A stretch of DNA of 21,877 nt, from positions 1-21,877 of the forward strand of contig NW_013654492.1 of assembly GCF_000499385.1 (NCBI RefSeq). Direction: 5' to 3'. Below are positions 1-10,255 of the stretch, one piece after another; positions within the stretch are counted from its first letter, which is position 1, and the number at the start of each line of letters is the position of its first letter. The DNA comes from Eimeria necatrix (lineage: Eukaryota; Apicomplexa; Conoidasida; Eucoccidiorida; Eimeriidae). A model generated the notes under the pieces. That model was given only the letters and a program-made list of their open reading frames with translations. It did not search any database and was not told the origin of the DNA. The position numbers were made by a program, and so were the translations under genes.

Positions 1-2
1 TC

Positions 3-591
3 AAACGTGATGATGGCTCCGGGGAGCGGAAGATGCGTATAGTTGTCAATTACCAGGCTCCAAATGCCCTTACGATAGCCCCTGATTTTCCACTACCTCC
101 CATTCAAACCATTCTGGAGATGCTGGGAGGCGTCAAGTATTTTTCCACCTTGGATCTTGAAGCAGGTTTCCATCAAATACGTATGGCTAAGCAAGACCGG
201 TGGAAGACGGCTTTCCGGTCCGTTCTCGGACTATTTGAGTACCAAGTGATGCCCTTCGGCCTTAAGGGTGCTCCCGCTACGTTCCAGGCCAATATTAATG
301 CCTATCTATAACCTTTATTGGGACAGAGCATCATTGCGTACCTAGATGATGTGCTTATCTATAGTTCCGATATTTCTGGGCACGTTTCTCTCCTGCGACA
401 AGTTCTCAGCATTTTTCTTAGACACCAGTTCTGCCCAAAATTCCGCAAATGCAAGTTTGCAAGGCAAACAATCACATATTTGGGTTATACTATTACTGCT
501 GAAGGCATCAAACCTGCAGAAGATAAAATCGCAGCCATCCGGCATTGGCCAGAGGTGCTGGAGAACGAGATGCAGGAGCTCCAGTTCCTCC
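3..591 (+). pseudogene. Reverse transcriptase domain, broken by a stop codon
   Basis: One reading frame covers 3-591 and is interrupted by TAA at 309-311. Before the stop are RT fingers/palm features, including the FPLPPIQTILE segment, a TLDLEAGFHQIRM stretch (RT motif A, with its catalytic Asp) and the MPFGLKGAPATFQ stretch. After the stop comes the catalytic YLDDVLIYS motif (about 339-365), then a KCKF segment and the LGYTITAEGIKP segment typical of the RT-RNase H connection. The frame is lost around 585-592, where the homology moves into another frame by a net +1 shift. It is open to the left edge, so the N-terminal part lies outside. With a stop inside the polymerase domain it cannot make a full RT without readthrough. 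Confidence 0.93.
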
Positions 592-1623
592 GGTCCCATA
601 AATTACTGTCATATGTTTATGGGACCGGGCTATGCAGACGTCGCCCGGCCGGTGGTTGATCTTACGCGTAAAGATGTTAGTTTCAAATGGGCAGAGCTTC
701 ACATGCAAGCGGTGCGGCAGCTCAAACAGCGCTTAACCGACTTCACTACATTACAAGTTCCTGACACCACGAAACCCTTCGAGTTGTACACGGACGCCTC
801 TGGTTACGCAATCGGAGCGGTTCTGGAACAAGACAGCAGACCCATCGGCTTCCTCAGCCAAGTCATGAACCCCACGCAACAGAGATACTCGATCTACGAC
901 CAGGAACTCTTGAAGTTGGTCATGGCACTGGACAAGTGGTCGCACTTGCTCCGTGTCTCCAAGGTAACGGCTTACACTGATCATCAAGTTCTCACCCATC
1001 TCCAACGCCTCCAAGCATCGAAGCCTCTGCGAGGACGCACCGCCCGGTGGCTAGACTTTCTTGCGGAGTTCCCGGATTTGCACATCACGTATGTTCAAGG
1101 AGCGCACAGTCAAGTTGCCGATGCCTTGTCTCGCCGTCCCGGCCTTCCTAACACCTGCTTGCACGACACACCATCGGTACTGCTGATGCTCGCAATAGGA
1201 CAAGCGAGCGCGGCTCCCCGCTCTCGTGGTCGGCCTCCCAACTACAGGGAGCTCGCCGGAATTCGTTCGCAACGACCTAGACGACGCAGCATGCCGTCCG
1301 CACCTTCACCTGCGCCGCCGGAACCCAACACAGAGCCGGAACATCCTACACTCACAACGAAGACGCCAGCTGACCCTCCTGATGTGCGCCATTGGCCGCA
1401 AGCTTACTCGAAGTGTACTGTTTTTCGCGTTCCCCACAAAGCCGCAGCAAACCAACCACGAGAAGCTCTGCAAATCGAGCTTTGTAATCGCCAATTTACC
1501 TTTCGCTACGTAGAGGCTTACCTGCACATCCGCGTTCATGGACTGTGGCGCATCTGTGTCCCACAGTTCCCTGAGTTCCTGTTCAATTGTAATACCTTGC
1601 AATGCATTAGTCTGTTCACGTAA
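592..1623 (+). pseudogene. Ty3/gypsy RNase H domain and start of the integrase region
   Basis: This is the continuation of pol after the frameshift. The tether reads INYCHMFMGPGYADVARP, followed by the RT-RNase H fold: FELYTDASGYAIGAVL (catalytic Asp near 793), a QELLKLVMAL segment (Glu near 904), TDHQVLTHLQ (Asp near 978) and VADALSRRPG (last Asp near 1120). A Pro/Arg-rich linker runs to about 1390. Next comes a WPQAYSKC...LWRICVP segment that resembles the region just before the integrase HHCC zinc finger. After about 1580 the similarity stops, and a TAA at 1621-1623 closes the frame. No integrase catalytic core is present. All RNase H acidic residues are kept, so the decay looks recent or uneven. 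Confidence 0.9.
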
Positions 1624-3118
1624 TGCCTTTGCCGAAGTAAAAGAAGTTGGAGCCGCAAAATGCATGCTAGCTTGGAATTGGAGGCAGAACAAATGGTCAA
1701 AATCATCATTAAAAACGGTATTCTCTCTCAACAACTAGATCTTGCCTCTCCGGTGCTTTGCGTGGCGGAGGGGTGCTTCCGTTCGTCTAAGGCACCCAGA
1801 AGGACCATCGTAGGTTTCCTGCTATACTAATATGTAGATTTCCTGCTTTACTAATATGCACAGAAAAGCCCAAATGCAGAGTAAACAGTGTAATAGTTTC
1901 TTCGAAACGCTATATCTTTAAAGACAAACAGAGTGAATCCGCACTCACACAGACCACTAAGCACATAGCCCAAGTATGTAACTGTGGAGGAGTAAACTAG
2001 CACGAATTCCTTAACCTAAGTTCCAGTACTTTCCCACGTTGAATTGTGCTGAGAGCATCTCTGGCAAGCACTTACGTTGGGCAGTGTGAGCCAGAATAGT
2101 TCGGCTTGTTGTCACGACGGTGGGCTCCCGGTCCAGCCATTTTCAACAAGTGCATCACTGTAACTGTGTTGGAACCTTTCACTGAATTGCCGGTGCGGAA
2201 GTGTCACCTGCGAGGATTACATACTTTGCCGAGCAAGCCTTAACCGTCAATATAGTCAGTTCAGCCACCCGCCAGTTGCCACCATGAGGACAATAATGCC
2301 TCTCTGCCGGGTTCGCAGCGGCAAAAAGGAAGCGTTTCTACTCTTTTGTAATAGAATGCAAGAAAAATGCAGTTTGGTCCCAATTTATCCTGTCTTTTCA
2401 ATGCTCCATTCTTTGCCACCCTGTGACCGGGGATGGCCTGCTGGGACGACCACACAGCTCGGAAACCACGAAGAAAGGGACCTTCTTCTTCATTCGACCC
2501 TTAAAAAACTATTCATATATTTCTGTATAGTCAGTTTTAATGATAAATTGTCCTTAGCTAGCCCGTGGTGCTTGTCTAGATAAGCCCTGTCGTGGCTTAC
2601 TGGTTGTTCCGTCCCTGTCTACGCCGACGGAACTGCTCCCCACAGCACAGCCCCAGGCTCTTTCCAGTATTAAAAATAATAGAGAGTCACTTAATCGGCG
2701 GCAAACAGTTTACTTACTCTGTGAAACTGGGTTCCACAGTCTTGGGCCACCAGTGCTCCTGTGGAACGTGAACTCCCGCGCAGTGTCTTGCTGTGTTGTT
2801 GCGATCCTTATCTCCGCTTTACAGTCCTGATTCTTTTTTGTGACTGCCAGGTCATAAGATATTCGCGCTGACGTCGAAAATAAGTGTTACGAGCCCTCGC
2901 TTGTTCCTGCTCTCCAGAAGGGGGCACTCGCAGGCGTCCCAGCGAGCCGTGGCGTGCGCAGAGCACGTCTTAAACTTTTTTAAATTGTTGGAGCTTTATC
3001 AACTTTGCTCTGTATCTTTTTAGTGTATGCCGCGCATGAAGCTCCTCCTGCACTCCTCTGGGGAGAGTTACCTGCTAGTCCCACAAGCTTAGGTGGCGCT
3101 CCCGAAGTCACGACAAGG
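1624..3118. other. Intergenic region without a recognisable gene
   Basis: Open frames here are short and show no family resemblance. The longest begins at an ATG in a good Kozak context (GCCACCATGA, ATG at 2284) and runs 99 codons to 2583, but its protein has no recognisable feature. The stretch nearest the retroelement could hold element remnants. The part before 3119 probably holds the promoter and 5' UTR of the zinc-finger gene, including a T-rich segment ending TTTTTAG at 3023 that could be the 3' end of an upstream intron. Confidence 0.5.
1815..1862 (+). repeat. 24-bp imperfect tandem duplication
   Basis: Two adjacent 24-bp copies, each beginning TTTCCTGCT and containing ACTAATATG, differ at three positions. 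They lie about 190 bp beyond the last pol frame. Confidence 0.75.
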
Positions 3119-4407
3119 ATGAGTTACAGCGCTTCTTCGGCTCAGAGGGGTCTTACTTCACCCTCAGGTGTGTCTGAGTGCAGCGAAAGTACAAATGTCG
3201 GCTTGTTGACCGCTGGTATGGATCGTAGCTGCGAGGACACAGTCTCCCTCTCTTCTCACTCAACAGTGTCGTCTTTCCCGGGCAGCCGGCCTTCTCCTGG
3301 AGATGAACGACGGTCTAGCAGCACCCCCAGTGGGGCCACTGACCAGCATTTTGACTCCACAACTGATCTGAAAAACCAGTTGCTGTCCCTTTCCCATCCA
3401 CTCCTCAGCTGCCTCCCCCTGGAGCACACAATTGTGGCCGACAGACGCCGCGTTTTCCACAAAACGCAGCTGTGCAGACACCTGGCATCGGGCTACTGCC
3501 GCAACGGACTTGACTGCCCTTTCGCCCACTCAGAGACAGAGCTCCGGCCTGCTCCTCACCTTTCGAAGACAATGATGTGCCCGGCTGTGAAGGCTGGCGG
3601 GCTCTGCCCGAGAGGTAAGCCACATCCCGGGGGGCATTTCGCTGAAGGCCGCTTGGCAAAGTTCCCAAGGGCAGCAGTCTACAAGCGGCCGTGCAGCTGC
3701 TGCCACCTTCTTGTGCCTGTGGCCCTAAGATGTGGGGCTTGGAAAGCTTGTTATAAAACTTGTTATTGCACTTTTGTGCATGCGCTTCTTCTGCTGTGGC
3801 TGCTGCTGGGGCTTGCGCTTCAGTTCTGGCAGGGGGAAACTGCTCGTTCGCGCACAGCCGTCACGAGCTGCGGCGCACGGCTAATCACTACAAGACAAAC
3901 ATGTGTCGGTCGTGGCTTTCTGGGAATTGTTTGAAAGATGACAAGTGCACTCACGCGCATGGCGAACTAGAACTTCTGTTTTACCGGCACCGAGCTCTTC
4001 AGTCCGGCCGTCGAGACTTCCTCGACGAGAGAGAGACGGCAAGGATTGGGAAAGTGCCAACTTTGAGGAGTAGCTCCCCCAGCAAGTGTTCTCCCAAGCA
4101 GCTGAGTGCCGCGAGGAATTGCATAGCGGGGCCTAGCCCTCAGAAGAAGCCTCTGACGCAGCAGCTCAACAGTGGCAGCTTTGCAGGGTGCCCACCTAGG
4201 AAAGGCTACACCGGCAGTGTGCCTGCTGTACAACAAGTTGAACACAGTAGTCGCAAAAGCCTTACTCAGCAGCCCCCTGCTCTTCCTGTTCCTGCGGTGT
4301 ATCCAGCCTCTCCAGATGTCCTTTCTGAAGCAGCAGCCCTTCTACAGCTAGCATCTCAACTCCAGGCTCTAGCACTTTCTCAATCAAGGGAAAACCAGGC
4401 GCTGTAG
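3119..4407 (+). CDS. Triple CCCH zinc-finger protein (two exons)
   Basis: My model is join(3119..3614, 3833..4407), 356 residues. Three C-x7/8-C-x5-C-x3-H fingers are present: C119-C127-C133-H137, C154-C163-C169-H173 and C190-C198-C204-H208. The intron (donor GAG|GTAAGC, acceptor GGCAG|G, 218 nt) falls inside finger 2, and removing it restores the exact x8-x5-x3 spacing, which strongly supports the model. The residues before finger 1 are Ser-rich; the C-terminal 150 are basic and Ser/Gln-rich and end in a Leu/Ala-rich, probably helical segment (LLQLASQLQALALS). Tandem CCCH fingers of this type bind single-stranded, often AU-rich, RNA, and some apicomplexan members act in mRNA stability or stage-specific translation. 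That role is inferred, not shown here. The start is the first in-frame ATG (context ACAAGGATGA); the frame stays open upstream without another ATG, so a 5' coding exon cannot be excluded. Confidence 0.9.
3615..3832 (+). other. Intron inside zinc finger 2
   Basis: The intron begins GTAAGC and ends CTGGCAG, after a CT/G-rich tract with several CTG triplets. It splits codon 166 after its first base. If unspliced, the frame continues through the intron into unrelated residues, so finger 2 would lack its last Cys and His. Confidence 0.88.
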
Positions 4408-4752
4408 ATCATATGGAGGACAAGATGACGCATCGTAATTCACGCCTCGTCTGCGGGAAACAGAAGGAACAGCTGAAGCTGCATCTTGATGTAGTTCTTT
4501 GTCTGGAGCCATCCAGCCCTTCTTCCAATGCAGAGGTAGCATTGCCTGTGGCGGTTTGGCCAGCCTCACACTGTGGGGAATAAGAAGCAGCTCGTGTTCA
4601 CCATCACTTCGCCCCCCCAAAGGACGTCAATTTGTGAGGTGCCAGGTGTTCCGGCAGCCCCAGCCAGCCTACTGCACTGTTCTGCTTACGCCATTCCAGC
4701 CACTATTCGCTGCATTACTACTGCGCCTTTTCGTGGCTCTTCTCGCTGGCTG

Positions 4753-4800
4753 TTTGCCACTTCTTGCCCTTTGTAAAGGGCCCCAGCGGCAAGTGGCAAA
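4753..4800. other. Stem-loop with a nested hairpin
   Basis: The outer arms are exact 10-mers, TTTGCCACTT at 4753-4762 and AAGTGGCAAA at 4791-4800. Inside is a second perfect hairpin, CCCTTT-GT-AAAGGG at 4767-4780. It lies about 345 nt past the stop codon of the zinc-finger gene, so it may sit in that gene's 3' UTR or mark its 3' end. Confidence 0.7.
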
Positions 4801-7620
4801 GGCGTACCATGGTGTTCGTTGTTTTAAGTTTGTTTGAAACTCCAAGCGCTTGGCCTTTTTGTTGGTTGCTTGTTTGCTGTTTTTGTGACGGAATCAATGA
4901 TGATACTACTGGTGAGCTGCTTACTTGCCCTTTCCAAACACAGTAAGTGTGCTTCTGTTCGAAAGAGCAACGCAGGAGCAAGGGGTTGGGCAAAGAATTG
5001 AACGACGGGGAGCAGTTGCCATGAGGAGGTGTTTGGTTTGTCTAGGCTGTTAAAGAGCCTCCTTCATTGTCGCTGCGGCTCGGTCTCCAGTGGCTATGCT
5101 AGTAAGGCAGTGACCGGTCTGCTTTCAGCATTTGGAATTTGTTTCCACATACTTGGTTTGCAGTGCTTTCTCCCCCGTGTAGTCGAAGCTGCGCTCGTTA
5201 GTAAATTTTATAAAGTCACAAAAGTTTCCTTAACATGAAGGTGCACGTATACGGCTGCAAAATACGCCGTGAGCACCACACGCTGGTGTGTTGCCACCTG
5301 TTGTGTGAAAGGCATCAAGTTTTTTATTTTTCTCCGCAATCGTACCCCTTTGTTCGCATTCTTTTATTTCTATATTGTTGGAGGTTGGGCCCTTAAGCGC
5401 GGGCAATTTGCATGTATGGCTCCTTCCGTTTTAATAAGACAAACAACCTGTTGAGCTAGGGGATCAGCTGGCTCGTTTTTCTCTTTGCGCTTCTGCAAGA
5501 GTGCGCAAAACACGGCAATGCTTCAAGTAGGCGTTAGTGCAGCGCAACCGGATGATTTGATCCCCTCTCCTTTCAATCATTCTTCGTATAACTAGGCTTT
5601 GGCTACCATTTTCCGCTTTTTTACTTTTCCGGAGTTTCTTAGGTAGTGTAAGGGCAAAGTAAGGGAAGCATAAACTGAAGTGTCGTTAATGTAGGTTCAC
5701 GTTGAATGCCGCAGTCTACCAGACCCGTCGAGCCGCAGCCAGGGCTTCGACCAAAAGCGTGCAGGTTTATTGTTCCAGGTAGAGTTCCTAGGAAACTAGC
5801 AAAAGGAACCAGCAACCCGAAGTCCTCGGAACGAATTTTGGCATTTCTAGGAGCCACGCCTATGTGCATACCCAGCAAAAAGCGACGGTCGTGCCTGCTC
5901 GTCCTCTGTGGTCCACAGGTAGCTTTTACTTTACGGGGTCACCTTTTTGGCTGCCTCCCGATACCGATCCACCGTCGGGACTATAACTTCAATTGCAGTG
6001 CCCGTAGCTGCTCTTCTGGGACTACTTACCGTTGAATGTGGCAACAACTAGAAAGAACAGATTTTGTGTGAAAAAGAGTTGAAAAGATTTCTCCTTCCCG
6101 AGCCCCAGCTGCCTCGCGAGAGGGCGGAAGAACACGGCATGACCCACACTTTGGCTGGATGGCAACGCTGCCTCAGAGCAACAACAGCATCCAAGCAAAA
6201 GCTCGAAACATCAAGCTGACTATGGGATACTTATACTCAAGTAGCTACGTTCAGGCTGTGCCGGCCGTCGTGAGCCACCCACGGGCTGGCGAAAGCCAGA
6301 AGCTTTGTGAGATTAGATGCCTACACTGCCACGATGCTTCAACCTTCTTCAACATGCACCGTACTGCTCCTACTGCCTCTAGCTGCGCTCAAGCATTCAT
6401 TTGGCAATACACCACACATCTTTGACAGAGTCGGGGAGCCGTGGACAGCCACACGGCTGAGGTCGCGCCTCACAGACTACGGCGTAGCCTAGTTACTTCA
6501 ATTTCACCAACAATTGGTGAAAGCTGTGAGACTTCTTCGGCTCACTTGGGCTTAACTGCGTGCACTAGTGTTCCACCAACACGCCCCTGGAGTTGCTCCC
6601 AAAGTATGCAATTCCCAACCAACTCTCTTTGGATTCCTCTTCAATGCGGTGACTAACTGTGGTGTAACTTAAGGAAACGTATCTCATGGAACGGCCCAAA
6701 CCTAATTTCTTTGGTTAATGGCGCATCATTGTATCCCGGGATGGCAAGTGCACAAGATTGCTGCACTGTTCTAGTCATCACCATCCCACCAAACGAATGC
6801 CTTTTTGAGGGCCCCACAATGCAAGATTATTTCGGACTCCACCCTAAATTCAGGAGTGAACCAGACTTCTTCTCTTGGCTTTGGAGCTCAAAGAAGGTAT
6901 GAAGATGCATGCGTTTGAAGCGAGCCAGGTTGATTTCCTTCACCAGCTGGCTGCCGCGCTCTCAGCATGATCTCAGCCAGCCCCAAACCCTGGGCTTTAC
7001 TACCTTAGGTACTTGCGGGACCCGACAAACTGTCAAAATGAAATTAAAACCATCATATTTATAGTGCCGAACTAAACTAGCGTGCACAAGCTTGATGGCC
7101 AGCGTAGTGCTCGGCACTACAGCCGCCCGCATCTGCCACAGTGCAATTTCTCCTCGACTACCAAACGCCTCCTACACATTTTGTCCTCTGTGTTGTGCAT
7201 TTTCTTTATAGTCCAAATAGTCGGAGCTGCAAATGCAATTTATTTTGGGTAGTACCGGAGGCGCCACGGCTGCTTCATTGAGCCGGTGTGGCTTTCCCAC
7301 TTCAGCCGAAGGAAAGTGCACATATAAGTCCTAACGGCCAAGGGCCCGGCTGTGAGGAACGTTCAAGGTGGCATTCCCGTATAGTGAGGCTTCCTGAGGG
7401 CTCGCAGCCCGCTGTTAGTGGCTTGCCCGTTGACGGAAATGATGGGGGGCCCCCAGAGGGGCCCCCCGGAGAGTCAGCAACATGGGGGGTTTTCAGATTC
7501 AGGGGAAGCAGCGCAAGTTGTGAATGCTTATTACTGCAAATCTGTGCCTCCCATGCCGGACCCATGGCGCGAGCCTAATGCGAGTGACGACTTGATAGGC
7601 CTGCACCCAGAGCGGTGAGG

Positions 7621-7820
7621 AAGCCTTATGCTTTTGCTTCCTGGGTGGAATATTTCTTCTTTTTTCTAAAATTCTCTGCAGAATTGCGTGGTCTCGTTAA
7701 ATATTCCACTTTAAATGAGAAACCTTGTGCTTTCGCCTCCTGGGTGAAGCATTTCTTCTTTTTCTGCATTTTCTGCACAGCACTGTGGTATCTCGCGGAA
7801 CACTTCATCTTTTTCCGAAG
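7621..7820 (+). repeat. About 99-bp imperfect tandem duplication
   Basis: The segment from 7621 (AAGCCTTATGCTTTTGCTTC, then CTGGGTG) recurs in diverged form from 7720 (AAACCTTGTGCTTTCGCCTC, then CTGGGTG). Inside copy 2 the motif TTTCTGCACAGCA occurs twice. The duplication ends just before the ATG at 7833 and is pyrimidine-rich on the + strand, so it could be promoter, 5' UTR or intron. Confidence 0.7.
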
Positions 7821-7832
7821 TTTCTGCACAGC

Positions 7833-8678
7833 ATGTTTTTCGGCATTGTGTTTCGCGTGTGTGGACTCAGACTTGCCTTTGTGAAGCAGCAAGAGGCTCA
7901 CTTCACCTCTCGGCTCCGCCTGGCGACGCTGCGGCCCCGCGCCGTGTACGGCCCCGGCTTGCTGTCGAACACTTTGCCTCATCAAACGAAATTCTTCTGT
8001 CTTCACCAGCCCCTGCCTCCTCTGCCCATTCCCGAGGCGCACAGGTACCACCGGTTCACTCTGGTGGACCTTCTTGAACACGACGCGCCGGAGGTGAAGG
8101 CGGAGGCGGGAACTGAAGAGTTGTCTTTCTTCCATTCTCTTTCAGGTAGCAGCAGCAGCAGCAGCAGCAGCTCCGACAAGAGTGCGAAGGCTGCAGCAGC
8201 CAACGTAGCCGCGTTTCTCCTTTCTGCTGCGCGGACTGCTGCACTGGGGGAGCACGCGTTCCGAAAGGTGCCCATACAGCAGCAGCAGCAGCAGCAGCAG
8301 CAGCCAGTCGCAGGCAGCAGCTTGCTGCGATCTTTCTCAGCGCAAAGCATTCGCCAGCAGCAGCTCCAGCAGCAACACAGCAGCAGCAGCAGCGCCATCG
8401 GGGCAGCATCTTCCGTGTCAAGTAGGAGAGGCAGAGCTGACAGCTATGTGAGCAGCAACGTGCAGAGGCAGCTGCAGCAGAAGCCGCACATGCATCATCA
8501 GCAGCAACTGTACGCGCAGCAACAGCCGCAGCAGCAGGGAATGCTCCCGCAGCAGCAGGGAATGCTGCCGCAGCAGCAGGGAATGCTGCCGCCGCAGCAG
8601 CAAGAGTGGAGCACTCTGTCGGAAGCCAGGCAGGAGAAAAGACGGAAACCCAAACGCAGGAAGCTCGAAGATTGGTAG
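7833..8678 (+). CDS. Unassigned low-complexity protein with Ser and Gln runs
   Basis: An open frame of 281 residues from the first in-frame ATG. I do not recognise the family. The first 30 residues are hydrophobic and Arg-rich without acidic residues except one Glu (MFFGIVFRVCGLRLAF), which would fit a mitochondrial targeting sequence. Residues about 45-100 are ordinary complexity, including YHRFTLVDLLEHD. From there the protein is dominated by homopolymers from CAG/AGC repeats: Ser runs, Ala-rich stretches, a 10-residue Gln run near residue 150, and three copies of QQQGMLP near 232-252. The C-terminus is strongly basic (RRKPKRRKLEDW). Reality is supported by codon-phase continuity through the unique parts. 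Against it are the lack of homology and the fact that CAG repeats keep all frames open. There may be unseen introns; CAGGTAGC at about 8143 could be a splice site. Confidence 0.5.
   Translation: MFFGIVFRVCGLRLAFVKQQEAHFTSRLRLATLRPRAVYGPGLLSNTLPHQTKFFCLHQPLPPLPIPEAHRYHRFTLVDLLEHDAPEVKAEAGTEELSFFHSLSGSSSSSSSSSDKSAKAAAANVAAFLLSAARTAALGEHAFRKVPIQQQQQQQQQPVAGSSLLRSFSAQSIRQQQLQQQHSSSSSAIGAASSVSSRRGRADSYVSSNVQRQLQQKPHMHHQQQLYAQQQPQQQGMLPQQQGMLPQQQGMLPPQQQEWSTLSEARQEKRRKPKRRKLEDW
8526..8588 (+). repeat. Three 21-bp coding repeats
   Basis: Three copies of a 21-bp unit beginning CCGCAGCAGCAGGGAATGCT encode the heptapeptide PQQQGML. The copies differ only at the last base of the unit (C once, G twice), suggesting recent slippage or duplication inside the Gln-rich part of the 7833-8678 ORF. 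Confidence 0.85.
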
Positions 8679-8762
8679 CTGCTGCAGCATATCTCTTTAC
8701 ATTCTTGTGTCTTCACGTAATTTTCTGGTGTTGTTGCTGTCTACTGTTGCTGCTGCTGTTGC

Positions 8763-8796
<34 letters not shown>

Positions 8797-10217
8797 CACC
8801 GCCGAACGGCACAGCTGAGCGAACAAGCGGCCGCAGCTGGAGCCAATTACGGCCATTTAAGCAGGGCAGCAAATGCAGCAGCAAATGCAGCAGCAAGTGC
8901 AGCAGCAAATGCAGCAGCAGCTGTTGGAGGGGCATAGGCTCTCCCCAGTTTTTAAGGCAAAAGTAGCTCGCACTGCTGTTGCTGAGAGACTGTCTACATC
9001 CATTAAGTCCCACTAGACTCCTTTTTGCTTCCTCCCAGAAGCTGAGGCTCTGCACGAGATATTAGACGGCTTATTTGCATCCTGCAGCAGCAGTTGACAG
9101 TATACAGAAGAAGAACTAGTGGCTTTATGCAGAGGCTCTCTTGCTGCTGCTGCTGTTGCTGCGCTGCGCAGCGGCTTCTTTGTCTGCGCTGCTTGCCAGC
9201 AGCCGCAGTGCCCCCATGGCTCTTCGCCGCAGCCACAGCGGAAAGTCTACAGCTCTGGCTTTATCTATTGTAGCTCTTAGGGCTTCGGGTCAACACTTAG
9301 TGGCCACGTGCAGGCCGAGTTGGTACGGAGAGCAGACAACTGGGGTTAATTCCCGGGTTTTGGCCGCACCGCCTAACTCCCGACTAATAAGTGCCCATAA
9401 TATCGTGCGTAAAAGAAGGATTGAAGTGGGGGAAACAAATAGTGAAGTAATGCGTTGCAGGAACGGCCAGGCATGTGGCGTCCGGTTGCATCGACGGACA
9501 GCGGGAGCTAGCCGCTGCAGCCTGCACGAATATAGGTTAAGGGGGAGCTTGAGGAGAATAAAAAGGTTTTATTGACTTAATTCTAAATAAATTGGTTGCG
9601 TGAATAGAAAACGGCGCGGACGAGGCTGATGCGGCAGTGGTCAAGAACTGCCACGGACAGCCGACGGCGCCGGCCGCTCTTGCAGGTGGCGTTTCCTTTA
9701 ACGGATAATGCATTTGTCACCTTTTCAGTGTTTTCCCAGGAATGAAGGCCACAATTTGAGAAGAGCATTGAAGTAAAAACGCCCTCTTCTTCTTTCTTTG
9801 ACTCCGGGCTCCTCATCCAGCTGCGGCTCGATCCGCACTGCTTGCTTCGCCTGCGCCCCGCAGCAGCCGCCTCGGCTGCGTCTTAATAGAAAGGCAGCTC
9901 TTTTGCTGCGCCTTGCTGCATCGTGTCACCAGCAGCTCTCTTCCTGCAGCAGCAGCAGCAGCCCGCGGTCTCCTGAGGGCCCCGCGGCTTTCTCATGGTA
10001 GTCCAAACATGTTGTTGTCTATTTGTTTCTCCTCTACCCCCGTCGTTTTCTGGTCATGTAGAGGGCGAGCTCCTCCAGAGCCGCAGTGAGCAGCAGCAGC
10101 AGCAGCAGCTGAGCTAACAGCCGCTGGACTTCGATTAGCCTCAGCTTGCCACTTCCCATATAGCCCGATCTTCCCAGCCTTGAGACACAACTCGAACTTC
10201 ATGCCTCCCGGAGTGCC
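8679..10217. other. Repeat-containing region without a supported gene
   Basis: It contains a CTG/GCT run (about 8743-8796), four 15-bp units built on GCAGCAAATGCAGCA (about 8866-8920) and smaller CAG clusters near 9945 and 10089. Frames here, such as 9216-9575 (ATG-led, 120 codons) and 8707-8937, are Ala/Arg/Leu-rich products of the repeats or have no recognisable features. The right-hand part probably includes the promoter and 5' UTR of the phosphatase gene. Confidence 0.5.
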
Positions 10218-10221
10218 GTGA
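10201..10221 (+). promoter_or_regulatory. Possible short upstream ORF of the phosphatase
   Basis: An ATG at 10201 opens a six-codon frame ending in TGA at 10219-10221, 135 nt before the proposed start. If it lies in the 5' UTR it could lower translation. No transcript start is known, so this is tentative. Confidence 0.25.
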
Positions 10222-10255
10222 GGGGTCAGGGAGGCGGACTGCGAGTAGCAGCGGC

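Larger units (their letters stand above)
1..1623 (+). mobile_element. Degenerate Ty3/gypsy (chromovirus-like) retrotransposon, 3' part of pol
   Basis: The order reverse transcriptase, RNase H, then a stretch resembling the linker before integrase is that of Ty3/gypsy elements; Copia elements place integrase first. The left end is cut by the window, so gag, protease and the first part of the RT are not visible. Homology fades after about 1580, in the segment that precedes the integrase zinc-binding domain, and no integrase core is seen. I found no convincing LTR, primer-binding site or polypurine tract downstream. An in-frame stop, a frameshift and the 3' truncation indicate a dead copy. Chromovirus-type elements are known from Eimeria genomes, which supports the host assignment. 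The exact right boundary is not resolved. Confidence 0.9.
4408..7832. other. Long gene-poor region between the zinc-finger gene and the next ORF
   Basis: About 3.4 kb without a frame I can tie to a protein family. The longest ATG-led frames (for example 5706-6035, 109 codons, and 6159-6425, 88 codons) are short, of mixed composition and unrelated to anything I know. No tRNA or rRNA was recognised. The first few hundred bases are likely 3' UTR of the zinc-finger gene. Unlike everything right of 8.1 kb, this stretch is almost free of CAG/CTG repeats. Confidence 0.6.

Noticed and set aside
1306..1734. 142-codon minus-strand frame opposite the retroelement
   Set aside because: It overlaps the pol frame, which has clear RNase H homology just upstream, and shows no motif of its own.
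2284..2583. 99-codon ORF with a perfect Kozak context (GCCACCATGA)
   Set aside because: The protein has no recognisable feature and no homology signal; one ATG context alone is weak evidence.
5706..6035. 109-codon frame in the gene-poor region
   Set aside because: No recognisable domain, and a frame of this length is expected by chance in a region of moderate GC.
4408..7832. tRNA, rRNA or snRNA genes in the gene-poor region
   Set aside because: I looked for tRNA-like arms and conserved rRNA segments and saw none. A covariance-model scan would be needed to rule them out.
9216..9575. 120-codon ATG-led frame
   Set aside because: Arg/Ser/Ala-rich with no motif; composition matches surrounding non-coding DNA.
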